From positions 100,189,608 through 100,253,607 of the forward strand of contig JAHLJT010002630.1 in NCBI GenBank assembly GCA_031308135.1: a stretch of DNA of 64,000 bases. Direction: 5' to 3'. Below, one piece after another: positions 35,168 through 47,100 of the stretch. The position numbers were made by a program, and so were the translations under genes. How positions within the stretch are numbered: position 1 is the first letter of the stretch; the number at the start of each line of letters is the position of its first letter. The notes under the pieces are model-generated. The model was not told the DNA's origin and made no database searches. It was given only the letters and a program-made list of their open reading frames with translations. The DNA is from Acheta domesticus. Lineage: Eukaryota > Arthropoda > Insecta > Orthoptera > Gryllidae.

Positions 35168-38100
35168 CTGGAAAGCAAACTCTGGAAACTTAGATACTAG
35201 TCTTCCTTCACTATCCAATGCATGCAGCAAAACAGAAACTCAACACCAGTTAGATCAGGCAGGGCAAGTCTTAATCTATTATGATTCAGGTTTTAAGAGT
35301 GCTTTGACATCTAGGTCATTAGTCGGGTGACAATTTTTGTGTCATCAAAAATCTTTAAATATGCTTTTAAAAATGTGCATTGATGACCTAAACTTACAGA
35401 AGTACGTACTTAAAATGCAGTTAAAATCAATACTAAATCACTTCCAATATAAACCTTTCTTCATAAAATATGAGAAGCATGCTTGGAATGAAAAGATATT
35501 TCTTTGTACTAACATAATATGTTTTCTACCTTTCCTCGAGAAAACACTATTAAATTTGTGAGTGTGCTTCTAATGACTTCAAATGAAGTTTTTTGAAAAC
35601 TCAATAATTTTCTGTGAACAAAGCTTCAAATTTCGCATATACACTAACGTTTAAAGGCCATTTTCTTAAAAACTGCTCAAAATTTTCAATGAAAATTGCT
35701 ATTTAGGATTAGGTTTTACTTTTTTTTTAATATTCTCGAAATAATATTTTGGTTGCACTTTCAGGAAACCAAGAAAATGAGAAAAGTTTGAAAAAATGTG
35801 CATTGGGTGGTGATCGATGGCAGCTGGCAACAGGAGAGGGCTAGATAGTTTAGTCAGTCCACCCAAGTATTTAGTATTTTTTTAATATTCTCGAAATAAT
35901 ATTTTGGTTGCACTTTCAGGAAACCAAGAAAATGAGAAAAGTTTGAAAAAATGTGCATTGGGTGGTGATCGATGGCAGCTGGCAACAGGAGAGGGCTAGA
36001 TAGTTTAGTCAGTCCACCCAAGTATTTAGTAAACTTTACTACGAGAATGTCTGTGCCATTCTGTAGCACCACTAGTTACTTTCCCGAGTTATATCCCAAT
36101 GTACAGAGTACGTAGTACACAACGTACAGAGCAAGATAGGGCTTACGCATTCAATTAAAGTAGAGGATGAGATGCCCTCTGGGCTTCCGATAAATGGTAT
36201 CTTGGAACCAGAGGAAAGGCGTCTTTTGTGACTCCAACAATTTGAACCCCATTCCTATCTTATGCATTCAATTAAAAGTCACTTTGGGCCTTCCGGCCTT
36301 CATGGTATCAAGAGCTCTCTTGCTCAGGGCGCTCGCCCCGTTTGACAAGAGACATCCAGAGTGTGCCTGCGCCACTGGCGATACTAAGCGTCTCCCCCTC
36401 CATCATGTATCTGGAAACAGGACTGGGGATGAAATGGATGTAGTTGTAAGAAAGCTTTGTATCTTGTTCACTACCATTTTAGACTTCATGCTAGAAATTT
36501 GTATAACTTTGTATATGTTCATTTCAGAAATAAAACTCGGTATGTTCTCACTCTCTGAGTTTCATTTCACCAAGTCTGTTTGAAGAACCTGTCAACTTGC
36601 CATCGACGTATTTTACTGCTGTATACATATGTGTATAGGAAGTAATATATGTAGTATAGGGAAAGTTATGTAATTTTATGAATCAGAATCTCTTTACTTC
36701 AGGGACTTTCATTATAAGAAACGACCATAAATTCACTCCTTAAAATATTCATGGGGAGGGTGTTGTTCAAATTGCTTATGTACACTCATTGCTTGTGCAA
36801 TAAATGTGACTATATTGGCTTAGTATTAGCTACATTCCCTTAGCAGGTATAATAAATTGTATTGGTGAACATGTTGGCTAATGTTACTGATTTGATAATA
36901 TAGATGATAGATGAATGAAGTATATAAACTGACAATGTCATGCAGCACAGCTGACGCAGCAAAGCATCGTGAATCATACACGCTGATGATATAAAATGTG
37001 ATATTCATGGAAACGCAGTCTTTTCTGTGATGACTTTTCTATTGCTCTCCTTCTGTGCAATGTAATCGCATGGGTTCAGCTAGTTACAATAAATGAACCT
37101 ACACAGATCACATTTTATTCAAAGAAGGCAATCAATTAAATAATAATTAAAAAACACTGCTAGATATGAAATTGAAAAGAACTTAGAATACAATTACTAT
37201 GATGCACAAATTATTACAAGAAATGCGAAGTAATGTATAGACTGTGTACTAAAAGTAAAATAAAATAACTGAGACTATTTGGTGCAAGAATCATAGCACA
37301 TGATTTACAATGCAGTTGACTGAAACAGTAAATATATTTATGTTTGCTATGTTTTTATTCCACTTTAATATGTGCTAGAAAGAAAATTAAATGGAGTAGC
37401 CAAACTGTGATAACATGAGAGATTAGAATGTCATGTAACACCAAAAGAATTCTTTATTTCATTTCTAAGCATTACAACGTATCTCAAGATTTCCAGCTCT
37501 ACTTCCAAAACTACAAATCATTAAGACAAGTCTTAAGCAGGGCTGTTTTAAAAGCTTTGAGGGCCCTTGGGCCTACATTAATATTCTTACTTTCAAAGAT
37601 CTCCTCTACTCCCAATTTAAAGGCAAGTTTCGTTAAAAAACTTAACTTCTCATCTCTAACGTGACATTCTCGCATCAACCAGCAACATTCCATATTAATA
37701 TCATCCACTAATGTGCGAACAATCACTCTGTTATGACAATTTTTTGCATTTCATTTAATCGTACTTCACTTTTTTACAAGTTTTTTGAAAAATTTAGTAT
37801 TAACTTATTTTTCAAGAACTACCAGGGGCTTTAACACAAGTCTGGTCTTAAGGCACAAAATCATGAAACACGATCAGGATAAACTCTAATAAAACAAAAG
37901 GAATACGGAATAGAGGAAACAGTTCAACCGCATCAACCACAAACCTTATAAAGAATGTTGTTTCAAAAGACAATTATAGAGTAATGAACGATCTAAAAAC
38001 AGTGATCACTTCTTGGTGCTTGGAACAATGATATTTTTCAAGAATAGCAGCTGATCACACTAAGAATCTTAAGTCACCAAATTCAATATCACACGATTCC

Positions 38101-41100
38101 ATAAAAACGTTCGACACATATTTTTTCAGAAACTTCAGCCTATGAAATTCTCATAGTAATTGGTAAACTAAAATAAATATTCGGCCAGTGAATTTCCGTA
38201 TTGTTTTTAAAATGTGCACCCGCCATTATATACCTGTTAACACACACATTTAATGCAATGCTATGTATGGGAACATTTCTAGATATTTTCAAAATTGCTA
38301 AGACTATGCTGCTTTTCAAAAAATGGAACAAAAATGAAATTCAAAATTATGGGCCAATTTCCCTACTGTCAGTTTTTTTCAAAAATTCAGAGAGAATTTT
38401 CTATGTGCGAATAGAAACCTTTCCCAGTAAATATGAAGCATTTTCAGAATGCCAACATGGATTTAGAAAATCAAAATCTACGGAAACAACCACATTTTCC
38501 TTTCTTAGAGACAAAGCATTAACAATGGATAAAAAAGAGACACTTTGGAATATTTTAACTTTCAAAAGCTTTTGATGTCATTGATCATAGAACATTTACT
38601 TTCAAAATTGATGGTTTGTGGTTTGGATATCTTAATCGGTTACATTCCTACCATAAACAGAGATCTCAGAGAATAGATAATATGCCATTCTTTAAGAAAA
38701 TAGCCTTAATACAAAAAAGCCTTTCTTTTACCCTTGAAACTTAGTATACCTTTGAGATGGAAAAAGGAACACCCGTAATGATGAAATGTTTTCATGCTCA
38801 CCTGGAACACTAAACCCGTCCGCCAGTTCCAATGAAGCAACGGAAACACTACCACAGCTCGAAGCGAGAGGGTCCTGCAACAAAAGGTGTTTAGAAAAAT
38901 TATGACAAACAAAGCAAACATCAAACAGAAAAGGTTCAGACTGCTCTGAGGTGTAGTTTGCTCACAGCTGACTTTTCGTTTGCGTGAATTACATATTTAA
39001 AAAATGGTTAAAAGTTCCTTGTTATTAAAAGTAACATCTTAAAAAGCTAAATTCATCCATTGTCATTAGCTTTAGCAGAGAAAATACATTTAGCCTCGAA
39101 TGAATATTTTAAAACTAGAGGTGCACACTTTCTCCCATTATCTCTAAATATGCAATTTTCAAACATTCAGAGTTCAACGAAAATGAAGAAAGAACGAAAA
39201 AAAACTTTTTGGGATATTTTAAAAATGTTTCTGAGGTTTTGTGTAAAGCATCCTGAAAAATCAAAATATCCGTTTAGAACTCCAGAAGCCCTGAGCTTTT
39301 TGTCTGAGGCAAAAATATTTATTTTCAATTTAGTAGTTTTGAAATGTCAACTTATCACAATTTTCGAAAAAACAGAGACACAACCAAAAATGGGGCTAGG
39401 ACCATATTTTTTACCGTCTCTTAAAACATAGGAGGAAAAAAATTACAAAAAAAATGTTGCGTGGTTTTTGAGAAAAAAGTAAACGTTTTTTTGCTTATAT
39501 TTCACATAAAATTACACGAAAACTACACATATTTTTCGAAAAATTAAACAAACTTATCTGAAGATCTATCTTTTATCAACAGATTTCATTAAAGTACAAA
39601 CTATCTTCAATACTATAATTGAAAGAAGAAACCAAAAAAATTGCATTTTGCAATTTTCAAAAAATGGGATTTCGTCGATAAGAGGGATTTCGACGAATAT
39701 GAGACTTGTATAATATGCCTTTTTAACAAAGTTTGTGATGTTCCATCTTCCGTCTTCTTTTTCTTGCCACAAAACTCTCACAAATGTGACAAAATGTCAG
39801 GATTATTTTTACATTTTCTGGAAGGCATATTATTTTAAGACACACATCAAGCAAATAAAGCGTCCAATCAGAAATGTAACTGCTCACTAACTGAAAACCG
39901 ATTGTATACTCAACAGGAATCAATGTTAATGTAAGAGAAGTATTGTTGTGTAAGACAGTGTTGCCAAATATAACAATTTCAATAACGAATTTGCATGATT
40001 TATTTGCTTGCTTTCAACAGACGTAACATACTAGATACATCCAATACATTAATCATAAAAGTACGAATTGTGAAAAAAAGGTACATGATAGAGAAAATCA
40101 TTTGTATTTTCAAAATTGGGATGATGTACTCTACACAGAAGATGTATTTTGAAGAAAACCTCAGAATCATGCACACCTGTGTAATTGGTAAGAAAATACC
40201 AGATGTATTACCAACACAAAATAATTCAAGACTGATTTTAATATAACACTCCACATTGTTTATTAGCAGAAATCTCTTACTTTATTTAGTAGTAGGTATT
40301 CTTACCGTCTCTTCCTTGAAAGAAACTCCCTCCTGCTTCTCAATCGGCTCAATGAACACAGAAACTGGAGGTTCCAACTCCTCCGGCACAACAGAAACGT
40401 AAGTACGAAACATCAAAAGAGAAGAAAATAAGCTTTCATCTGTCAACACAGTTTAAACATAAAACAAATAGCAATGGTGTTTAATTCAACACTTCTGTCC
40501 CAACAATAGCAATACTTCTTAGTTGGTACCACATCCGTATCACTTAAAACCAAATGTTTTTCAGGATAATTCTGTAGCCCTGGTGATGGCGGCCAGATCA
40601 CTGCGCTTTCCCGAATGGCGCACTGTCCAAGTCAGGACAAACTCTAAACAAACGACATAACACCCACATAGTTTAATGCAAGAGAGCGTATGTACAGGAT
40701 GGAGCAGAGACAAGAAAATGGCAGTTTGATTGGATACTGCTCATTCATTCGTAAGGAATTGATCTCTTAAATCATGAAATCTACCGATCAGGAGAGCTGG
40801 CTGCCAGAATTCTCCTCCGATGGTTAATTTCAATCCTCATATTATTACCTGTCAAAAGGGTCAATCCATTTAAGTGGTCCAGAATTTAATAAATTGATCG
40901 GCTGACCATATCGAACAAAACTGATACTTTGTTAAAAATTTCCTTATGTTTTGCCTGTTCAAAAACAAAATTTTTTTCTTGAACTTTGTTTGCAAATGGC
41001 AGCCATTTTTACTTTCTCGCTACTGTTTACGCAGAAGAGAGAAAGTTATGTAATGCTGCGGGGAAAAGCAGCGAATTTTCGGCATCTGTCCGTCTTTCTG

Positions 41101-44100
41101 TGAACAATGCTAGCGGCTACACTGTTCAACCAATTTTCTCCAAAATTGATACTCCTTGTACTTCACCAGAGGAGCCGCAGGAAGTTTTGTTTAGGTCAAG
41201 AAGACCATGGGCGAAAAAAGTTTGAAAACCCCTGCATTGTATATTATACATGACAAAATTAAATAGTAACAAACAAACATATTTTTAAAAAATCAACATG
41301 GAGGTCATTCCATGTCAAATCAGCCAAAATTTCCCGATCATCTTTCGATTTGACTGAAACTTTTTAAATAGTTTTAGAATTCCGAAACAACACTGAATAT
41401 TGTCTTTTTTGGCATTAAATTTTACTTCCTTTTGAAAATTTTGAAATGTGATATCCTGCATGAGTTTCAGAGGGTATTATCTAAAATCTCTAATAATCAA
41501 TCAGAATACATTTGTAAAGTAGCTGGAAATGTCACTCAGCTGTTAGTGTAAAATATTTTTCATGAAGACATAGATTAAGAATATTATACTTATTTATGTA
41601 TTGAGCTCCTGCTCCATTTGGATATTATGAGATTTTTCTTTCTCAGGTTTGAAATTTTAGTTTTCAAATATAATTAGCTGAAATAACACATGCTGCCGTG
41701 TTATGATTTAAATCGTTTGATATTATGACAAAATTGATTGTAACGTTAATGGAAAGAATCAGAAATGAAAATTTAAAGCAGAAAATGGGTGTCACTTCGG
41801 ATATAATGGATACAATAGAAGGGAGAAGGTTAAAATGGTACTGGCATCTTAGAAGAATGCCGGAGGAAAGATGGCCATTCAAAACTTGGAGGTGGCAGGT
41901 GCCAATGCACAGAAAAAGAGGTAGACCAAGACTTACATGGTATGATGGTGTGCGACAGACAATAAGAGATCGTCACATCAAAGAAGAAGATAAGCAAGAT
42001 AGAAGGAGATGGCAGCTTGGGTGCGAGAGACACCGCATGATATATTTCCACTTGCAGGACAATAATGATTGGAACAATGGCTTCTTCGCTGGGCCGAAAA
42101 GAACATGTATAGCTTGAGCATTGATCCAATGTACTTTTTGTACACTGCCTTGAATTGTGAATGTGTAGTTTTCTGAAAAGTGAGCTACTACAACCGCACA
42201 AAACTAAAAATATTACAAACAATATCTCTAAAGCACATTACTTGTCCCATGATTCCGCTTTGATGAGTGAAAACTGCTTTTCAATGTTGTGAACCGTTAA
42301 GAAGATACGAGGGTGGCTCAAAATTGGTGGGTCACCCGGTATAAATAGAAGTTTCTGCATCCGAGATGGAGTACTATTTAAGAAAATGATTTTTGAAAAA
42401 AATTTGTAATTATTTAGTTTGGCCTTAATATGGCTTTACCAATGCCCTTTTAATTAGGTTTATCATATCAAACCTTTAGGTTCAGATGTACTCATTACAA
42501 ATATAAAGCAAGTTGCAAAGTGAAATCAAATTTGAAGATGTTTTACTAGCTTTTTAGATAACACCCTCTGAAACGCATGCAGGATATCACATTTCAAAAT
42601 TTTCAAAAAGAAGTAAATATAATGCCAAAAAGGCAATATTCAGTGTTGTTTCATTATTCGAAAACTATTTAAAAAGTTTCATTTGAATCGGAAAATGGTC
42701 GGGAAATTTTGGCTGATTTGACATGGAATGACCCCTGGAATAATTACTCACTTCATCTGCATTTTCTTGCTTTATTGAATGCAATACTGGAATGGGCTGC
42801 TTATCATCCTAGAAACAAGCAGAGGCCATATTAAAAACAATCTGTCAATAGAAAAGTGCCTGAAAACATCTAGAACAATGTTGAAAAGGCTGTCAAGATT
42901 ATTAACAGACAAAAACACTTTAATGTTGAAAATATTGCCACATTAACGTCATTTTCCAGAGTTTTTTCAAAATTTTAAAAATTCTTATTATCTATTTTAA
43001 GTTTCGACTGTTATTAGGACTGTAACTTTGTCTACGCATCTTTAAAATCACCTGGGGAACTTTTAAAATGTTTAAATCAATAGACGATAGTTTTCTTTGT
43101 TCAAATGGGTTTTAATAGTAACAATTCTTTCCATGAGATACTACTCAATAGTTTTCAAATTTAACAGTCTGTTTGAATTCTAAAGTCAAGATAAATGTTT
43201 GATAAAGATCCCGATAAGGTTTGAAATGTAAGTAAAAAAATATTGAACCAGTTGGGCTATCGTTGAGGAAAAGAATAGACTGTCTCCTACTACTTCATTT
43301 CCTAATTTGTTTGGTCTAGGCTAGCTTTCTGGGTTTGCTCCATCCTCTTTCCAGCTGCCATCTATACCATCCAAATTACATTTTACACATTTTCTCAATT
43401 TTTCAGTCTCCTAATGGTAGAACTGATATATAATTTTAAAAATACTACAGAAGAGTAAAACCTCGTCCTATATGAAAATTTTCACAGAAAAATTTGGCGC
43501 CAGTTTTGAGAAAATTTTGTTTAAGAGTTTCTGAAAGTGCACATGTTTTAGCTCGTTTTTACCCAAAATTCTTGCATTTTCAAGAAACTTCACTTATTTG
43601 AAGCAATTGTGGTCACAAATGCAATAATGTCTGCAAATCACTGGTAATTTAAGTATTAACAGCATAAAAGAAATTAACCCAAGAAATAAAATTATATTTT
43701 TTTTTAAAAACCAAAAGAACACTTTGAAGATATGCAGATATACAGATGCTAATTTATTTAATGCATTTCGAACCTATCCATTCAAAAAATTTACAGATTT
43801 TTTTTTTAATCTTTTGACAAGAAAATGGCATTAATCCTTTCTGAAAATGAGGAATTTTGAGCTCTTTTTCACAGAAAAAGTTTGAATGTTTGAGAAACTT
43901 TATAAATTATCATTTGAAGTACTTGTTCTCACAAATGCAATAATGTAAACATATATTGCTGTTAATGTTATCGCTGTGAGAGATATTAAAAAACAAATTG
44001 CAATTGGTAATTTTTAAAAAACAAAAGAATACAGCAATATAGCATGTATTGCACCTGTAATGGAACACGTCCACAACTCCAAAATTAACTCATTTCACAG

Positions 44101-47100
44101 GAAAGCCTTCGGAAGTTTTCTCAAGCACATTTAAAACCAGGAATTGAATGTAAATTGAATTCCTATTACTTGGCTATTTATGAAACTTAAAAAAATGGCA
44201 TTGTTATATCACGTAGTGGAAAACAAAGAATATAACAATGGGTGTATCTCAATTTTCAATTTTTCGGAGATGTGGCCCTCTTATATTAGGGGTGTGCTAT
44301 GTCATCTTACACAGTACATTTAGCACTATGTGAGCCACAAAGTTTAAAGGAAATATTTGGAGCACTATTTGAGAAATTTCTGTTTATATTTTTCTATACT
44401 GCATGTATTTTAGTCAATATTGAATAAAATCTACTAAAATTTCAAAAAAGGGCCTGATTTTAATGAAAGAACTATGAATGACAAATTTTATGAGAAGAAA
44501 ATATCTATCTTAAATGTAGTAATTGTGAGGAGATGTTGAACAAAATTCAAATTTTTGTAAATTTTAAAAATTCAGAGTTAACAATGATAATCACATGTAG
44601 CCCATCTTTGTAAGGCTGATAATGAAATAATAAGATTTTTTTCATTTCAATAAGATTTTTTTAAGTTGCATTAGATGTTTTTACTTTAAACCCAAATCAT
44701 TAAGTGATCTATTTATCATTATTCACTTTAAAAGCAGAAAAAAGTTTATTAAAACATCAGTTTTTAAATTTATCATTAAATTATTCTAATTTTATTTTAA
44801 AAAAGAGAGATACTATATATTTGAGGGGTCAGTATATCAGAGCAGTATCGCTCTAAACCACAAAATTTTTAAATTTGAGTAACTTATAGTTTTGTGCTCT
44901 TGACACACCTCTCTTGTATCCACGTTACCGAATGCTAGTTACCGTGCTTGTAGCACCTTCTATTAGAATGATTTACAAAAAAAGGTATTCTTCATTCAAA
45001 GAAATGTTTACCTTTTTACTGTGTAATGCTGCCCTAATCAAAAAGCACTTATTGTTTAAAAAAACTGAATTCATGGAAAAACTTCCAACCACATTAGACA
45101 GTTTTTGAAATATTAAATTTTATTTAGTAGTTGTCCTGTTATCGAAAAATATGGGGCATAATAGATGTTACTTGTGCACTTTCCCATTAACCCTTAAAGG
45201 GTCAGTGGGAAGTATGCTTTAGTATGGTCAGTAGGAAGTATCATTAGTTTTAAGAACATTATTTTTAACAATAACATTTTAATACAAATCTAGAATCACG
45301 GACACCATTGAAACTCTAAGTGTTTTTCTTGAAACTACCTTGGTGTGCGTCAGGACAGTAGTATTGCTGCTAAATCAGTTTTTATCAACAGACAATTAAA
45401 TGTTGGATAAAAACTAATCGATCACCTAAGTCCATCAATTTACAACTCTACAACAAAATGTTTATTGTTCTTAATTTCACAAGTTTATTAATTTTATTGT
45501 ATATCATACTCAGGGTTGTGTAGTATTTGAATACTTGTATTTAAAATATGCATTTTAAATACATTTTGTATTTGAAAAACTGTATTTTTGAGTTTTTGGA
45601 CATGTATTTAAATACATAAAATAGGTTTATTTAAAAAAGAAATACTTAAAATACAGATAAAGAAAACAATGAGGTTTGTTTCTTTTTGTTTGATGCTGCT
45701 AGTGAATGGACCTCATTGAAACAATAATAAAAGCACCGTTCAGCTGTTGAAATTGAATTCTCTTCATTTTTAAATGGTAAATCTAAATCATTAAAAATAC
45801 TGGACAATTATCCAACAATAAAAGAAGTGTTTACTCCTTATAACACTAGTTTATATTCATCAGTTCCGGTTTAACAGCTGTTTTCCTTTGTGGGTTTTAT
45901 ACATTCGCCAACTAGGGGTTTATTGTCTGAAGATTTTTTTTGAAAAACTAGAAGTTTTAAAAGGTTTATTTGAATTAGACATATATTCGCTATCATTTTA
46001 TATCTGAAAGTGTTATTGAGAAAGTATAAGTGAAATTGAGATATGGTGCAGGGACAGCTATGTGCTAACCACACACACCCCGTAACAGACGACCGTAAGG
46101 CCAAGATGCCACTGGCAGGCCTTAGCTTGTATCAAAATACATACTTAAGTGAAAGTGTTTTATATGTGAAAGCTTTCAGTTACTGTTCACAAATTTATGA
46201 CTGCCAATTAGTAAATTATTGTAATTACTGTATTTTGAGTATTTTAAATACATATGTATTTAGCAATTCAATACCAAAGTATTTTGAGTATGTATTTAAA
46301 TATTTATTTATAAAGTATTTCGACAGAATATTTACATACTAAATTTAAAGTATTTAGTCAAATCCTGATTATACTGTATTTTATTTTCTTAAAATTGTTC
46401 AATTATGTGAAAAAGTTTATAACAAAATATCATACATATTCTTAATATCAACTATGTCACTGATTCAAGTCTTTTTATCCGAGCAATTTTTATTTTACAA
46501 ATATTTAAAATACAAATATATTTTCGAATATCACAAATAATAAATATTGATTTAAATAATTGATTTTTTAAAAATCATTTGATTTAAATCATACCAGTCA
46601 TCTTTGTAAGTGTATATCATTCTATTCTTATAAAAGAATTTTGGGAGCTACTTTTGAGAAAATTTTGAAAATGCCCCAGGGACTTGATGTACAATAATCC
46701 CAACTTCTTAAGAATGTTTTGCGAACTCTCAGAGCGCTGAGCCAAGCCAGATTGATCGGGGATTCTTCATTTTCGAAAAAATCCTACAATTAGTTTAGGT
46801 GCTAGTATTGTTCACACACAAGGGACATTTAGCAATTTACATAAGGAACATTTAGACAACACACCTGTGATGGAAATTTAAAAAAAAAACAGTGTCCTCA
46901 ATGTACTTCACCAAAATATTCAATACATTCATAACAAACTTGAACAGCTTGAATCTATAGGACAAGACATTTTTATACACGTAGGAGTTATTACTGAACA
47001 TAAGTATAATAAAATTAATTTGATTAACTTTTCCAACTGAAAACTTCATGCATGTTTCTGTAGAGAATTCAATAGCAGTGGCGGTGTTACAATAATAGCG

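Noticed and set aside
33951..35330. Plus-strand ORFs opposite the zinc-finger exon
   Set aside because: Mirror translations of the finger and repeat codons; no own domain or splice support.
36194..36583. A 129-codon ORF with a CT-rich stretch in gene B's last intron
   Set aside because: No recognisable family and opposite to gene B; left as unexplained sequence.
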